Assembly (NCBI RefSeq): GCF_013285155.1
Contig: NZ_JABTEL010000002.1
Location: 186,001 to 250,000, forward strand
Direction: 5' to 3'
From: Winogradskyella undariae
GTDB taxonomy: Bacteria; Bacteroidota; Bacteroidia; Flavobacteriales; Flavobacteriaceae
Length of the DNA stretch: 64,000 nt
The notes under the pieces: model-generated
What the model was told of the DNA's origin: nothing
Seen by the model: the letters and a program-made list of their open reading frames with translations, nothing else
Databases searched by the model: none
Part shown: one piece after another, positions 46,022-54,553 of the stretch
Position numbering within the stretch: position 1 is the first letter of the stretch
Layout of the letters: each line of letters starts with the position of its first letter
Program-made: the position numbers and the translations under genes

Positions 46022-46060
46022 AAAAAAGAGTCGGCTTGAGTTTTTCATCAAAACCGACTC
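46022..46060 (-). terminator. Hairpin between mbnP-like and mbnH-like genes
   Basis: GAGTCGG (46028-46034) pairs with CCGACTC (46054-46060), with inner pairing, and an A-run (46022-46027) that becomes UUUUUU on the minus strand. It probably acts as a partial terminator that lowers expression of the peroxidase gene. Confidence 0.8.
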
Positions 46061-46073
46061 ATAAAATATAGGT

Positions 46074-46940
46074 TTAGTTTTCTACAGAAGTAATAGAAAA
46101 CATTCCTGTTGTATCAGTTGTTCCGTTGCCTCCAATATTCTCTACAAACTTCATCATTTCAGTAGCTGTATGAGCACTAGGTGTAGCGTTATTAGTAATA
46201 TCTTCAGTAGTAACTAATGTTATAGTATAGTTTTCTCCACTTAATAAATAATCAAAATTAGCGTTAATAGCAATTGTTGGTGCACTATTACCAACAGTTG
46301 CTGTAGTAGGAAGACTTAATGTAATATCTCTATAAGCATCAACACCTTGTGTGTAATTACCTTCTTCTCCTTCTAAAGTACTTCCAGAATGGAAAGACAA
46401 TTCTTTATTATCGGTATCGTAGAAACCTTCAATTTTAGTAAAACGGTATCCTGTTCCCCATTCCCAATGCATTTGTGTTTCATTAGATCCTGCATTATCA
46501 TAAAATTCAGGGAAACTAACTTGGTCTAAATCATTTAAATCAGATTTTACACCTAAACCAAACTTTATTTCAGTGTAATCTCCAACTGGGATATCACTTA
46601 ATACATAGCTTAACGTTTCAGTATTTGCTTGGTTTATTACTGTTGCACCATTGTCTAAATCATTTACATTATAAGGAATTTCGGTTCCATCAGCTTTTAT
46701 AAGACGAATGTTACTTACAACATATTTTAATTCAGAAAAATGGTGAACTTGCCCCATTTCAGAAGTGTTTTCTGTTGCATCAGCAGCAGTTGCATCTCCT
46801 AGAACAATTGTTGTATTGTTAAACGTGTTTGTAAATTCTAATGTCACATTGTTTGCAACGGCATCGTTATCATCACTACTACATGACATAAAACCGACTA
46901 ATACTGCTGCTGATAAAATATAATTTTTAAGATTTTTCAT
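46074..46940 (-). CDS. MbnP-like copper-binding lipoprotein
   Basis: A 288-residue lipoprotein (lipobox FMSC). It matches MbnP-family landmarks: VHHFSELKYVVSNIRL near residue 65, and MHWEWGTGYRFTKIEG (157-172), whose His and Trp residues are in the region that carries the copper site and the tryptophan modified by MbnH in methanotrophs. The remainder is a beta-rich scaffold. It would hold copper near the outer membrane, downstream of the copper receptor gene. Confidence 0.82.
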   Translation of the reverse strand: MKNLKNYILSAAVLVGFMSCSSDDNDAVANNVTLEFTNTFNNTTIVLGDATAADATENTSEMGQVHHFSELKYVVSNIRLIKADGTEIPYNVNDLDNGATVINQANTETLSYVLSDIPVGDYTEIKFGLGVKSDLNDLDQVSFPEFYDNAGSNETQMHWEWGTGYRFTKIEGFYDTDNKELSFHSGSTLEGEEGNYTQGVDAYRDITLSLPTTATVGNSAPTIAINANFDYLLSGENYTITLVTTEDITNNATPSAHTATEMMKFVENIGGNGTTDTTGMFSITSVEN

Positions 46941-46998
46941 TTTTGAAATTTTGTATTTATTGATATGCGTGTTTTTATTTTTAGTATGCTATAAAAAA

Positions 46999-47367
46999 CT
47001 AAACATATATGGGTGGTGGCACTAAAATTTCTAAATAAGGTTCTTTGTGTTGGGGTTCTTGGTAAATGACTAATTCTTTTTTCTTGGTGATTTTTTTTAT
47101 GTCTATATGATATTCGTAATTTGGATTGAGAACCAAATCAAAATTCTTTGTGTTAATTATTTTTTCGGAATCTTTATGTTCTGTTTTTTGTAATTCTTTA
47201 TGTAAATAACACTTTCCGTTACATTGTAATTCGGGTTTATCTTGGTTAACACAGAATTGTTTGGCGATAATTTTTTGGTTGAGTTTAAAGTGCACCATAA
47301 CGACTGCGCGTTGTGAAATCACAAGCAGAAACAGAAACGTTATAAGTAAACTAAAAACTCTTTTCAT
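46999..47367 (-). CDS. Small LQCNGKC-motif protein, copper locus (paralogue 1)
   Basis: A 122-residue protein: N-terminal hydrophobic helix (VFSLLITFLFLLVISQRAVV), then FCVNQDKPELQCNGKCYLHKEL with three cysteines, a charged middle, and a C-terminal tail ILVPPPIYV. It shares the pattern CxNxxxPxLQCNGKCxLxKEL with the protein at 50595-50960. Cysteines, a Pro-rich end and position between MbnP and the receptor suggest copper binding or delivery. I do not know a named family. Confidence 0.68.
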   Translation of the reverse strand: MKRVFSLLITFLFLLVISQRAVVMVHFKLNQKIIAKQFCVNQDKPELQCNGKCYLHKELQKTEHKDSEKIINTKNFDLVLNPNYEYHIDIKKITKKKELVIYQEPQHKEPYLEILVPPPIYV

Positions 47368-47372
47368 CTATT

Positions 47373-49361
47373 TTAGAAATTGAATTTTAAAGAAGTGAAA
47401 ATATTACGACCCATCCGTGGAATGTTTCCCCAATCTGCATACGTACTGTAATATTCATTTAATACATTCTCTGCACCAACTTGAACTACCGTTTTATAAT
47501 CTTTAATTTTGAAGGTGTAATCTGCAGATAGATTCCATATAGTGTATGATGGCGTTTGGTCTTCTCCGTATTCTGGACTGTAATGAATTTGTTCTAAATC
47601 GCCATTAATAGACGTTTGAAAACTAAGTTTGTTATACTGATAGTGTAATGAGGTTTGATAACTTAATGGTCTAATGAATGGTAAATTGTTTTCATTCTCA
47701 TCTTTTCCTCTCGCGTAGGTTAAAGTCCCTTTCCAATGTAAATTATCTAAAATTGAATAGCTTCCATTTAATGAAAAATTAAATAAGGTTGAATAATCTA
47801 AAGAGGTATAACCTTTTACTCCGATTGATTGATAATTCATTGGACTTCCTAAACTTAAAATACGACCAATAATGTAGTTTTTAATGTAGAAGTAATTTAC
47901 ATTGGCTTGTAAGCTAAATTTATCATTAGCATAGCCAGCACTTGCATTTCCTTCGTATGATATTTCATTGTCTAGATCCGGATTTCCAATATAATCGTAA
48001 CGGTCAAAACTATTATAGATGTAATAGCCATAACCTTCAGAAACTGATGGCGCTCGGTGTCCATAGCCACCTCCTACAGAAAAATTGAAATTATCAATGT
48101 TTAACTGATAGCCTGCGTGTAAACTAGGCAGTATTCTTGTTTTTTCTTGTGGTGTTCCTGGGTGAAAAATCCAGTTGAATTCTACATATTTAGAATGGTT
48201 ATAATTGACACCTAAAGAACCACCAAAATTCAGTAAACTTTTATCCGAGATTTCCCAAGCGTTGTTTATAGATAAACCTGCAAATGTCGTTGTAACGCCA
48301 GGCCAACTATAAGCAAACATAGTGCGTTCACTTCGGTCTTGCGGATACATGCGCATTTCTGCAGTAGATAAATTGTTGTAAGCATTCAGCTGAATTTCTG
48401 AACTAAAACGATTTTTTTTAATGTTAGCTTTAGATAACAAACCGTAAGTTGTACTCCAACCTGGCATATCCATATGAACTAAATTTTCAGGACGTGTGGT
48501 ATCATCCATATAATGCTCAATAGCATTAAAATAGATTTTGGTATCTAAGGCTTTAAATAGTCCATTTTCAAATAATTGCTTATACGTTGCTGAGGTAATT
48601 AAGGCACGCGATAACCATAAATCCATTGGCAATGCAGGATAACCAACATCATTGGCTTGGTCATAAATTGCTTCTACTTTTACAGAAGCTAATTCACTGG
48701 TTTTATAAGCTAATCCTAATGATGCGTTGAACTTAGTAAATTGTGAGTGGTTTACTTCATCGTTATTTCCATCACTATAATTTTCTGCTTTTCTGTAGGC
48801 TAAACTTCCATCGGCTACAAATTTATTACTAGAATAAGAAGCATTTGCTAAGTTGAAAAACTGCTTGTTATTAATCTCAAAACCAGTTTGGTAGGCACCT
48901 TTCCATTTTTTAGTCAAACTAAAAGGCGTGCTCCTTCGTTTTAAATCGATGCTTCCGGCAACAGTAGCACCATGCATATTACCTTCTTGTCCAGATTTTA
49001 TATCAATAGCGGCTAAATTATTGCTTTCTACATAAGAAGTTATGGGATCCATTTTATCGGTACACGCACCAAAAACATGCATACCATCAATAGTAATGGT
49101 AGAACGTTCAGAACTCATGTTATTTAATAAGGGTTCCCAAGCATAAGCACCACGTTTTATAAAACTAATATTATCTGATGATGCTAAAAATTCATCAACT
49201 GAAACGGCCATTTTCATTTCGGTTTCAATCTTCTTTTTAATAACAGTAATGAGTTTAACTTCATCTAGAGCTATGATGCTGTCTTTCTTTTTATTAGTGT
49301 CTTGTGCATTGACAAAAATATTAGAAATTAAAAGTGTAAATATGATTAGTAATCGCTTCAT
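47373..49361 (-). CDS. TonB-dependent copper receptor, OprC/NosA-like
   Basis: A 662-residue outer-membrane receptor with signal peptide (LISNIFVNAQ). The plug has TIDGMHVFGACTDKMDP, giving Cys100-x3-Met104, and an early barrel/loop segment has IEHYMDDTTRP, giving His283-x-Met285. This CxxxM plus HxM set, with about 183 residues between them, is the unusual copper site described for Pseudomonas OprC (Cys143, Met147, His323, Met325). The barrel ends in FTSLKFNF. Import of Cu(I)/Cu(II) is therefore likely. It is second in the operon. Confidence 0.87.
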   Translation of the reverse strand: MKRLLIIFTLLISNIFVNAQDTNKKKDSIIALDEVKLITVIKKKIETEMKMAVSVDEFLASSDNISFIKRGAYAWEPLLNNMSSERSTITIDGMHVFGACTDKMDPITSYVESNNLAAIDIKSGQEGNMHGATVAGSIDLKRRSTPFSLTKKWKGAYQTGFEINNKQFFNLANASYSSNKFVADGSLAYRKAENYSDGNNDEVNHSQFTKFNASLGLAYKTSELASVKVEAIYDQANDVGYPALPMDLWLSRALITSATYKQLFENGLFKALDTKIYFNAIEHYMDDTTRPENLVHMDMPGWSTTYGLLSKANIKKNRFSSEIQLNAYNNLSTAEMRMYPQDRSERTMFAYSWPGVTTTFAGLSINNAWEISDKSLLNFGGSLGVNYNHSKYVEFNWIFHPGTPQEKTRILPSLHAGYQLNIDNFNFSVGGGYGHRAPSVSEGYGYYIYNSFDRYDYIGNPDLDNEISYEGNASAGYANDKFSLQANVNYFYIKNYIIGRILSLGSPMNYQSIGVKGYTSLDYSTLFNFSLNGSYSILDNLHWKGTLTYARGKDENENNLPFIRPLSYQTSLHYQYNKLSFQTSINGDLEQIHYSPEYGEDQTPSYTIWNLSADYTFKIKDYKTVVQVGAENVLNEYYSTYADWGNIPRMGRNIFTSLKFNF

Positions 49362-49363
49362 TC

Positions 49364-50287
49364 TTAAAATAATATATCGATGTGTAATTCACTTCTTGCA
49401 CCTTCAATACCTGGTGTAAATTCTGTTGAAACTTCAGTTCCTTTAATGATTTCACCATATTGATTTTGGAAAATGAAATTTAAAGTCCAGTTACCTGTCA
49501 TTGTATAATTCACCACACCATAATATAAACCATCATCTTGTTGTGTGAGGTCTTCATTATTTAAAGATGAATGATTTCCCATAGAAGGTTCTGGCATTCT
49601 AGGGTCTAACAATAGGGTATAATCAGTAACTTCTGTATATGAAAACTGAGTAGGGTCAGGGAAAGTTCCGGCCTCATTTGTGGGCTGATTGTATTTATAA
49701 ATACCTGCAACTAATTCGTTTTCTGCTATTGCAGGTTTCTGTGGTGCAACTAAAGCTATAAAATATTGTTCGCCATCATCTGCAGTAAAGGACGTCATGT
49801 TTAAATTCATGTTAGTTTGCTCTTCAACTGTAATAGCTTGTGTTACAGAATGTGTTTCTTCATTATCAGTAAAAGTGATGTAAAGTTCCCAGTTTTCAGA
49901 ATCATTACTTTCTTCAGTGAATACGGCATATCCTAAATAATAGTCGTTAACAGTATTGTAATCTAAGTTGTATTGATGTGGACAAGATGTGCTATTTCCA
50001 CTATAATTAGTTATAAGTGGTAAAAATGTAACATCAGAGGTGTTTACATTTTCGTTGGTATCAGTATTAGTGATATTTAAACGGATTTCGTTATAACCTT
50101 TATAGAATGTTCCGTTTAATGCCACTATATTTATTAAATATTGATCTTTTGTGATGGAAACAACCTCTTCGTAATCAATGTATTCTGTAACTACGGTGTT
50201 TATTTCATCTTCGTAATCTGTTTTGTCTAAGGTACATGCGGTAACTGCAAATAGCATTGCAGTCATAAAAAAAGAAATCTTTTTCAT
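49364..50287 (-). CDS. YtkA/FixH-like lipoprotein of the copper locus
   Basis: A 307-residue lipoprotein (lipobox VTAC) with two beta-sandwich units. The second contains DPRMPEPSMGNHSSLN, similar to the MPxMxxH Met/His copper motifs of YtkA-like or FixH-like domains; the first has a weaker TSCPHQYNLDY region in the equivalent place. It probably binds copper in the periplasm or on the surface and hands it to the receptor system. It lies 2 nt before the receptor gene. ATG 50287 is used because upstream in-frame codons lie in the regulatory region. Confidence 0.7.
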   Translation of the reverse strand: MKKISFFMTAMLFAVTACTLDKTDYEDEINTVVTEYIDYEEVVSITKDQYLINIVALNGTFYKGYNEIRLNITNTDTNENVNTSDVTFLPLITNYSGNSTSCPHQYNLDYNTVNDYYLGYAVFTEESNDSENWELYITFTDNEETHSVTQAITVEEQTNMNLNMTSFTADDGEQYFIALVAPQKPAIAENELVAGIYKYNQPTNEAGTFPDPTQFSYTEVTDYTLLLDPRMPEPSMGNHSSLNNEDLTQQDDGLYYGVVNYTMTGNWTLNFIFQNQYGEIIKGTEVSTEFTPGIEGARSELHIDILF

Positions 50288-50594
50288 AACTAATAAAGTG
50301 TTTAATTTAAAACTCTTAAAATTATAGTTGCGACTATTGATGTCTAAAATATTATTAGACATATTAGTTTTAAGGTCAATACAATGATTGTACAACCAAG
50401 CGTAACTATGGGAAATAAGGATAGAAACCTCGTGTATAGAGAACGGTGTGCAATGCTTTTGTTGTGGCTATTTTATACCACATTTTAAGAGGAATGAATT
50501 ATTCCTTATTAAAATAATAGATAGCATCATTTGGCGAAATGAAAAATCATTTTGCTAAATACAAGTTCTTAAAAAAAGAGTCTCTATGTTGAAA
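50288..50594. promoter_or_regulatory. Intergenic region with operator-like inverted repeats
   Basis: Upstream of the copper operon lie ATAGT-TGCG-ACTAT (50324-50337), TGTCTAA-N7-TTAGACA (50341-50361) and TACAAT-G-ATTGTA (50380-50392). Further away are AGGAAT-gaatt-ATTCCT (50490-50506) and a 14-bp stem with an AAAA loop (50529-50560) that pairs fully only on the plus strand because of G-U pairs. No consensus -7 box was found. Confidence 0.5.
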
Positions 50595-50960
50595 CTATAC
50601 TAGTGGTGGATGAAAAATAAAATCTGTAAAATGGAATTTATAAATTCTGTTGTATGAAGTCACTATTTTAGAATTTTGTTCTTTAATAAAAGAAACAAGA
50701 GGAATTTTATAGGCATCATGAAAAAACACAACTTGGTGTTCTGAAGATGATGAGTGATTTTTGTCTTTACTATTTTCTGAATCGGAAGCTTTAGCTAATT
50801 CTTTTTTTAAATGACACTTACCGTTACATTGTAACATTGGTTTTTCTTTGTTAATACAAAGTTCATTTTTAATATAATCATAAAAGGCAGCGTATTCCAA
50901 AAATGGAATAATAGGCTTGAAAAGCATAAATAATGCTAAAAAAAGTGCTGCTGTTTTCAC
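50595..50960 (-). CDS. Small LQCNGKC-motif protein (paralogue 2)
   Basis: A 121-residue protein with a hydrophobic N-terminus (ALFLALFMLFKPIIPFLEYAAFY), the LCINKEKPMLQCNGKCHLKKEL motif, a Ser/Lys/His-rich linker (SSSSEH) and a C-terminal FIFHPPLV. It shares motif and layout with the 46999 gene. It has its own leader and lies 5' of the copper operon on the same strand, separated by about 300 bases of operator-like repeats. Function unknown; copper or metal binding is inferred. Confidence 0.65.
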   Translation of the reverse strand: MKTAALFLALFMLFKPIIPFLEYAAFYDYIKNELCINKEKPMLQCNGKCHLKKELAKASDSENSKDKNHSSSSEHQVVFFHDAYKIPLVSFIKEQNSKIVTSYNRIYKFHFTDFIFHPPLV

Positions 50961-51131
50961 AATCGCGAAGTTCTCGCTTTTTTTTAGAATTTCCTAATCT
51001 TTATGTGACGCTTCAAATTTCTAGAATTTATAAAGAAATGAATGAACTAATTTTGTTATCAAAATTATTTGATGATATTTTAGAACATTAAATAAAAGAT
51101 ACTTTATTTAGCGGTTAGAAAGAAAAGGTAC

Positions 51132-52091
51132 ATGAAAATAAAGATTGATAAATTTGTATTATCCATAATAGCTGTAATAATAATAGCTTATATTTTTCCA
51201 GAATGGGGAATCGAGAATAGTAAAATTCCTATAAACACGATTAGTGCCATAGGAATCTCACTTATTTTCTTTTTTTATGGCTTAAAATTGAGTCCGACAC
51301 AATTAAGGGCAGGACTCAAAAACTGGAAATTGCATCTCTTAGTTCAAGGTTCTACGTTTCTAATGTTTCCTTTATTAGTCTTAATTGTAAGGCCATTTAT
51401 TCAAAATGAAGAACAAGAAACCATTTGGCTAGCTTTCTTTTTCTTAGCGGCTTTACCATCAACGGTATCTTCGTCAGTGGTTATGGTATCTATGGCAAAA
51501 GGAAATATACCGGCGGCTATTTTCAACGCGAGTATTTCTGGAATTATAGGAATTGCACTCACACCACTTTGGATGGGTTTATTTATAGATAGCTCTCAAA
51601 CAGATTTCGACTTTACTGAGATATACTTAAAATTAATAATTCAGATTATTTTACCCGTTATTTTAGGACTGTTATTACAACGCTTCTTTGGCGAATTTGC
51701 TCGTAAACATAGTAGTAAATTAACCTTATTTGATAAATCTATTATCTTATTAATAATTTATAAAAGTTTTGCAGAATCCTTTTATAACAACATTTTTAGT
51801 GCGGTATCTTTTTTAGATTTACTTTTCCTTTTTATAGGTGTCGTTATATTGTTTGTGTTTGCTTTTTTTCTCACAGGACTTATTTCTAAAAATCTAGATT
51901 TTAGTAAAGAAGACCAAATTACAGCACAATTTTGTGGTACTAAAAAATCATTAGTGCATGGTACTGTTTTCTCTAAAATACTATTTGGAAATATGGCAAC
52001 CATAGGAATTATGCTATTGCCATTAATGTTATTTCATGCGACGCAAATACTTGTAATTAGCATTATAGCTTCAAAACATAAGATGAAATAA
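51132..52091 (+). CDS. Bile acid:sodium symporter-like (SBF-like) transporter
   Basis: A 319-residue protein with about ten transmembrane helices. The SBF-like signatures are FFFYGLKLSPTQLRAGLKNWKLHL, FFLAALPSTVSSSVVMVSMAKGN and ITAQFCGTKKSLVHGTVF. Relatives carry organic anions, pantoate/ketoacids, or sulphate-conjugated compounds with Na+. No substrate can be read from the sequence or the neighbours. It appears monocistronic. Confidence 0.88.
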   Translation: MKIKIDKFVLSIIAVIIIAYIFPEWGIENSKIPINTISAIGISLIFFFYGLKLSPTQLRAGLKNWKLHLLVQGSTFLMFPLLVLIVRPFIQNEEQETIWLAFFFLAALPSTVSSSVVMVSMAKGNIPAAIFNASISGIIGIALTPLWMGLFIDSSQTDFDFTEIYLKLIIQIILPVILGLLLQRFFGEFARKHSSKLTLFDKSIILLIIYKSFAESFYNNIFSAVSFLDLLFLFIGVVILFVFAFFLTGLISKNLDFSKEDQITAQFCGTKKSLVHGTVFSKILFGNMATIGIMLLPLMLFHATQILVISIIASKHKMK

Positions 52092-52107
52092 TTTAAGATC
52101 CTAATTT

Positions 52108-52260
52108 TTAAAATAACTCAAAATGAATCGCAGAAGCGACAACGGCACCAACAAGTATAATAAGTACTAAAATTATAAATTTAGCACCAAATTTTGTTTT
52201 AGTATCTTTTTGTAATATGTAATCTCTTCTTTCTTCATCTTCGTTTTTTACAAATTTCAT
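52108..52260 (-). CDS. Small single-span membrane protein
   Basis: A 50-residue protein: charged N-terminus (MKFVKNEDEERRDYIL), one helix (FIILVLIILVGAVVASAIHF) and a short end. The start is ATG 52260, 11 nt downstream of the aldehyde dehydrogenase stop, so it is probably co-transcribed. Unrecognised; its reality rests on a clean frame, the typical layout of a small membrane protein and tight spacing. Confidence 0.55.
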   Translation of the reverse strand: MKFVKNEDEERRDYILQKDTKTKFGAKFIILVLIILVGAVVASAIHFELF

Positions 52261-52271
52261 GTTTTCTGTTT

Positions 52272-53636
52272 TTAATGATTAATATAAACGGTTTTCTTAT
52301 TGACAAATGCCAACATACCTTCTTTAGATAATTCTCTGCCGTATCCTGAGATTTTAGTACCACCAAAAGGTAATCTAGGGTCTGATTTTACCATTTCGTT
52401 AATAAAAAATCCACCATCTTCAATTTCTAAGACACGATCTGTAGCTGAGTCATAATCTGCTGTGAAAACCATAGTTCCTAGTCCAAATTTAGAATTTGAA
52501 GCCATATGGTAAGCTTCATCTTCATCTTTCACTTTTATAATTGCAGCAATAGGGCCAAAGGTTTCTTCTTTAAAAACGGGCATATTTGGTGTAATGTCTG
52601 TAATGATTGTAGGTTCGTAAAAAGCACCATCACGTTTGTTTCCATATAAAACTTTAGCGCCAAGATCTATCGATTTTTTAACTTGATCTTCTAGTATCTC
52701 AGCTAAATCTTCACGAGCTAAACATGACAAAGTAGTTTCTTCATTCATTGGGTCACCATATTTTAAGGTTTTAACTTTATCTGTAAATTTCTCAATGAAT
52801 TCATCATAGATAGCTTCAACAACAATAAAGCGTTTGGCTGCAATACAACTTTGTCCGGCATTTTGCATACGTGCTTTTACCATAGTATCTATGTATTTAT
52901 CTAAATTGGCATCTTCTAAAACTATACAAGCATTATTTCCGCCTAATTCTAAAAGTGAAGGTTTTAAATTTTTACCTGCAAGTTCTGCTATTTTTCGACC
53001 TGCTTTTTCACTTCCTGTTAAGGATACTGCTTTTACAATATCATTAGACATGATGGTTTCTATGGTTTTATGGTCTGTAATAAGTGTTTGAAAACAACCA
53101 TCAGGAAAACCAGCATCTTCAAATAGTTTTTCAATAGCAACGGCACAACCTGTAACATTAGAAGCGTGTTTTAATATAGCCACATTACCTGCGGTTAATG
53201 TTGGTACCGCAAACCTTAAGACTTGCCAAAATGGAAAATTCCAAGGCATTACCGCCAAAATACAACCCATAGGATCATAACTAATAAAGCTTTCGCTTGC
53301 ATCTGTATCTATAAGGTCATCTTCTAAAAATTGATCTCCATTTTTGATGTAAAAATCGATAAGGTAAATGCATTTTTCAATTTCAGCTTTACTTTCAAGA
53401 ATTGGTTTTCCCATTTCTTCTGTCATCAATTTACCTAAGTTATTTTTCCTTTGATGTAATTCATTGGCTAAACTTTGAAGTAACTCTATGCGTTCTTCAA
53501 CTTCATATTGTTTCCATTCTTCAAAGGTTTCTTTGGCTAACTTCAACTTTTTATTTATTGATGCTTCAGAATCTAGTGTATATGTTTTTAAATGACTCCC
53601 ATTATAAGGATTTTGTGTGTCTATAGTTGTGCTCAT
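52272..53636 (-). CDS. NAD(P)-dependent succinate-semialdehyde dehydrogenase-type ALDH
   Basis: A 454-residue aldehyde dehydrogenase. The Rossmann region PWNFPFWQVLRFA, the catalytic glutamate in LLELGGNNACIV and the catalytic cysteine in NAGQSCIAAKRF are all conserved, as is EETFGPIAAIIK. Length and motifs fit the SSADH subfamily, which oxidises succinate semialdehyde (or related aldehydes) to succinate. Substrate is inferred only from family. It is followed closely by a small membrane-protein gene. Confidence 0.92.
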   Translation of the reverse strand: MSTTIDTQNPYNGSHLKTYTLDSEASINKKLKLAKETFEEWKQYEVEERIELLQSLANELHQRKNNLGKLMTEEMGKPILESKAEIEKCIYLIDFYIKNGDQFLEDDLIDTDASESFISYDPMGCILAVMPWNFPFWQVLRFAVPTLTAGNVAILKHASNVTGCAVAIEKLFEDAGFPDGCFQTLITDHKTIETIMSNDIVKAVSLTGSEKAGRKIAELAGKNLKPSLLELGGNNACIVLEDANLDKYIDTMVKARMQNAGQSCIAAKRFIVVEAIYDEFIEKFTDKVKTLKYGDPMNEETTLSCLAREDLAEILEDQVKKSIDLGAKVLYGNKRDGAFYEPTIITDITPNMPVFKEETFGPIAAIIKVKDEDEAYHMASNSKFGLGTMVFTADYDSATDRVLEIEDGGFFINEMVKSDPRLPFGGTKISGYGRELSKEGMLAFVNKKTVYINH

Positions 53637-53778
53637 AATTAAATTTTATATGAATCAAAGATAATTGTTCTCCTTGTTTTTAGATGCTTTGAATGCTAGA
53701 ATATTTAACGCAAATGATAAAATAGCATTACAGCTAATATTGATATGTATAGAGTTAAATAGAGGTGTGTTTATTGCG

Positions 53779-53786
53779 TATCTTTG
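53779..53786 (+). promoter_or_regulatory. -7 box of the YtxH cassette
   Basis: TATCTTTG, followed by AG, lies 47 nt before the ytxH-like start. The same TATCTTTGAG string precedes the hemerythrin gene (56547-56556), so the two may share a sigma factor or regulator. Confidence 0.5.
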
Positions 53787-53833
53787 AGTAACAGCAAAGC
53801 GCTGAACATTTAATTATAAAATAAAATAACATC

Positions 53834-54166
53834 ATGAGTAATAACGGAAATACAGTTTTAGGAATTTTAGCGGGAACAGCAGTAGGAGCAGTTTTAGGAA
53901 TCTTATTTGCACCAGATAAAGGAAGTGAAACGAGAAAAAGAATAGCAGATGAAGCTGCAACAAGAAGAGATCAAATGGCAGAGAAAGCTACAGAGTTGAG
54001 AGATTCTTTAGGAAACACAATATCTGCACAAAAAGATAATTTAGATCATCAGGTAGAAGCTATCGTATCTAATGCTAGTTATAAAGCAGAAGACGTAATA
54101 ACTACACTTGAAGCAAGATTAAAAGAATTAAAAGATAAAAATAAAACGTTACAGAAAAAAGCATAA
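53834..54166 (+). CDS. YtxH-domain protein
   Basis: A 110-residue protein with an N-terminal glycine-rich transmembrane segment (VLGILAGTAVGAVLGILFAPDKGSETRKRIA, the YtxH signature) and a long amphipathic helix or coiled coil to the C-terminus. YtxH-like proteins are general-stress, cell-envelope proteins of unknown biochemical role. It is first in a cassette with a holin-like protein (3-nt gap) and a 67-residue protein. Confidence 0.85.
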   Translation: MSNNGNTVLGILAGTAVGAVLGILFAPDKGSETRKRIADEAATRRDQMAEKATELRDSLGNTISAQKDNLDHQVEAIVSNASYKAEDVITTLEARLKELKDKNKTLQKKA

Positions 54167-54169
54167 TCC

Positions 54170-54517
54170 ATGAGTGTATTTGAAGATATTAATCGCACAA
54201 CGGATAAAGCATCAAATATCGGCGAGCGCTATGTTAAGGCGTCTCGCCAATATTTAAGGCTTAAGATATTTCAGCAACTTACCTTGTCATTAAGTATGGC
54301 GGCTAAGATGTTGGTTATTGGGGCCTTTGTATTTGGTGGATTCGTTTTTATTTCTATTGCTGCAGCTATTGAATTAAGCCATGCAGTAGAAAGTTATGCC
54401 CTTGGGTTTTTATTGGTTGGTGGCATATATATGCTATTAGCGATTCTTGTTTATCTATTAAGATCTAAGTTTAACGCTTTCATTATTAAGAAAACAGGAC
54501 GTAAGTTTTTTAGCTAA
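54170..54517 (+). CDS. Phage-holin-family-like (DUF1469-type) membrane protein
   Basis: A 115-residue protein: an amphipathic N-terminus (INRTTDKASNIGERYVKASRQYLRLKIFQQL), two transmembrane helices (AAKMLVIGAFVFGGFVFISIAA and YALGFLLVGGIYMLLAILVYLL) and a basic tail. It matches the 'phage holin family' (DUF1469) class common in stress cassettes with YtxH. It is not phage-derived here: no phage gene is near. Confidence 0.78.
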   Translation: MSVFEDINRTTDKASNIGERYVKASRQYLRLKIFQQLTLSLSMAAKMLVIGAFVFGGFVFISIAAAIELSHAVESYALGFLLVGGIYMLLAILVYLLRSKFNAFIIKKTGRKFFS

Positions 54518-54553
54518 TTCAAATTCTATTTTAAATAATTATAATTCAAAGAC

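Noticed and set aside
54170..54517. Holin-like gene as sign of a prophage
   Set aside because: Flanked by a YtxH stress gene and a regulator, no structural, lysis or integrase genes; this family is widespread on chromosomes.
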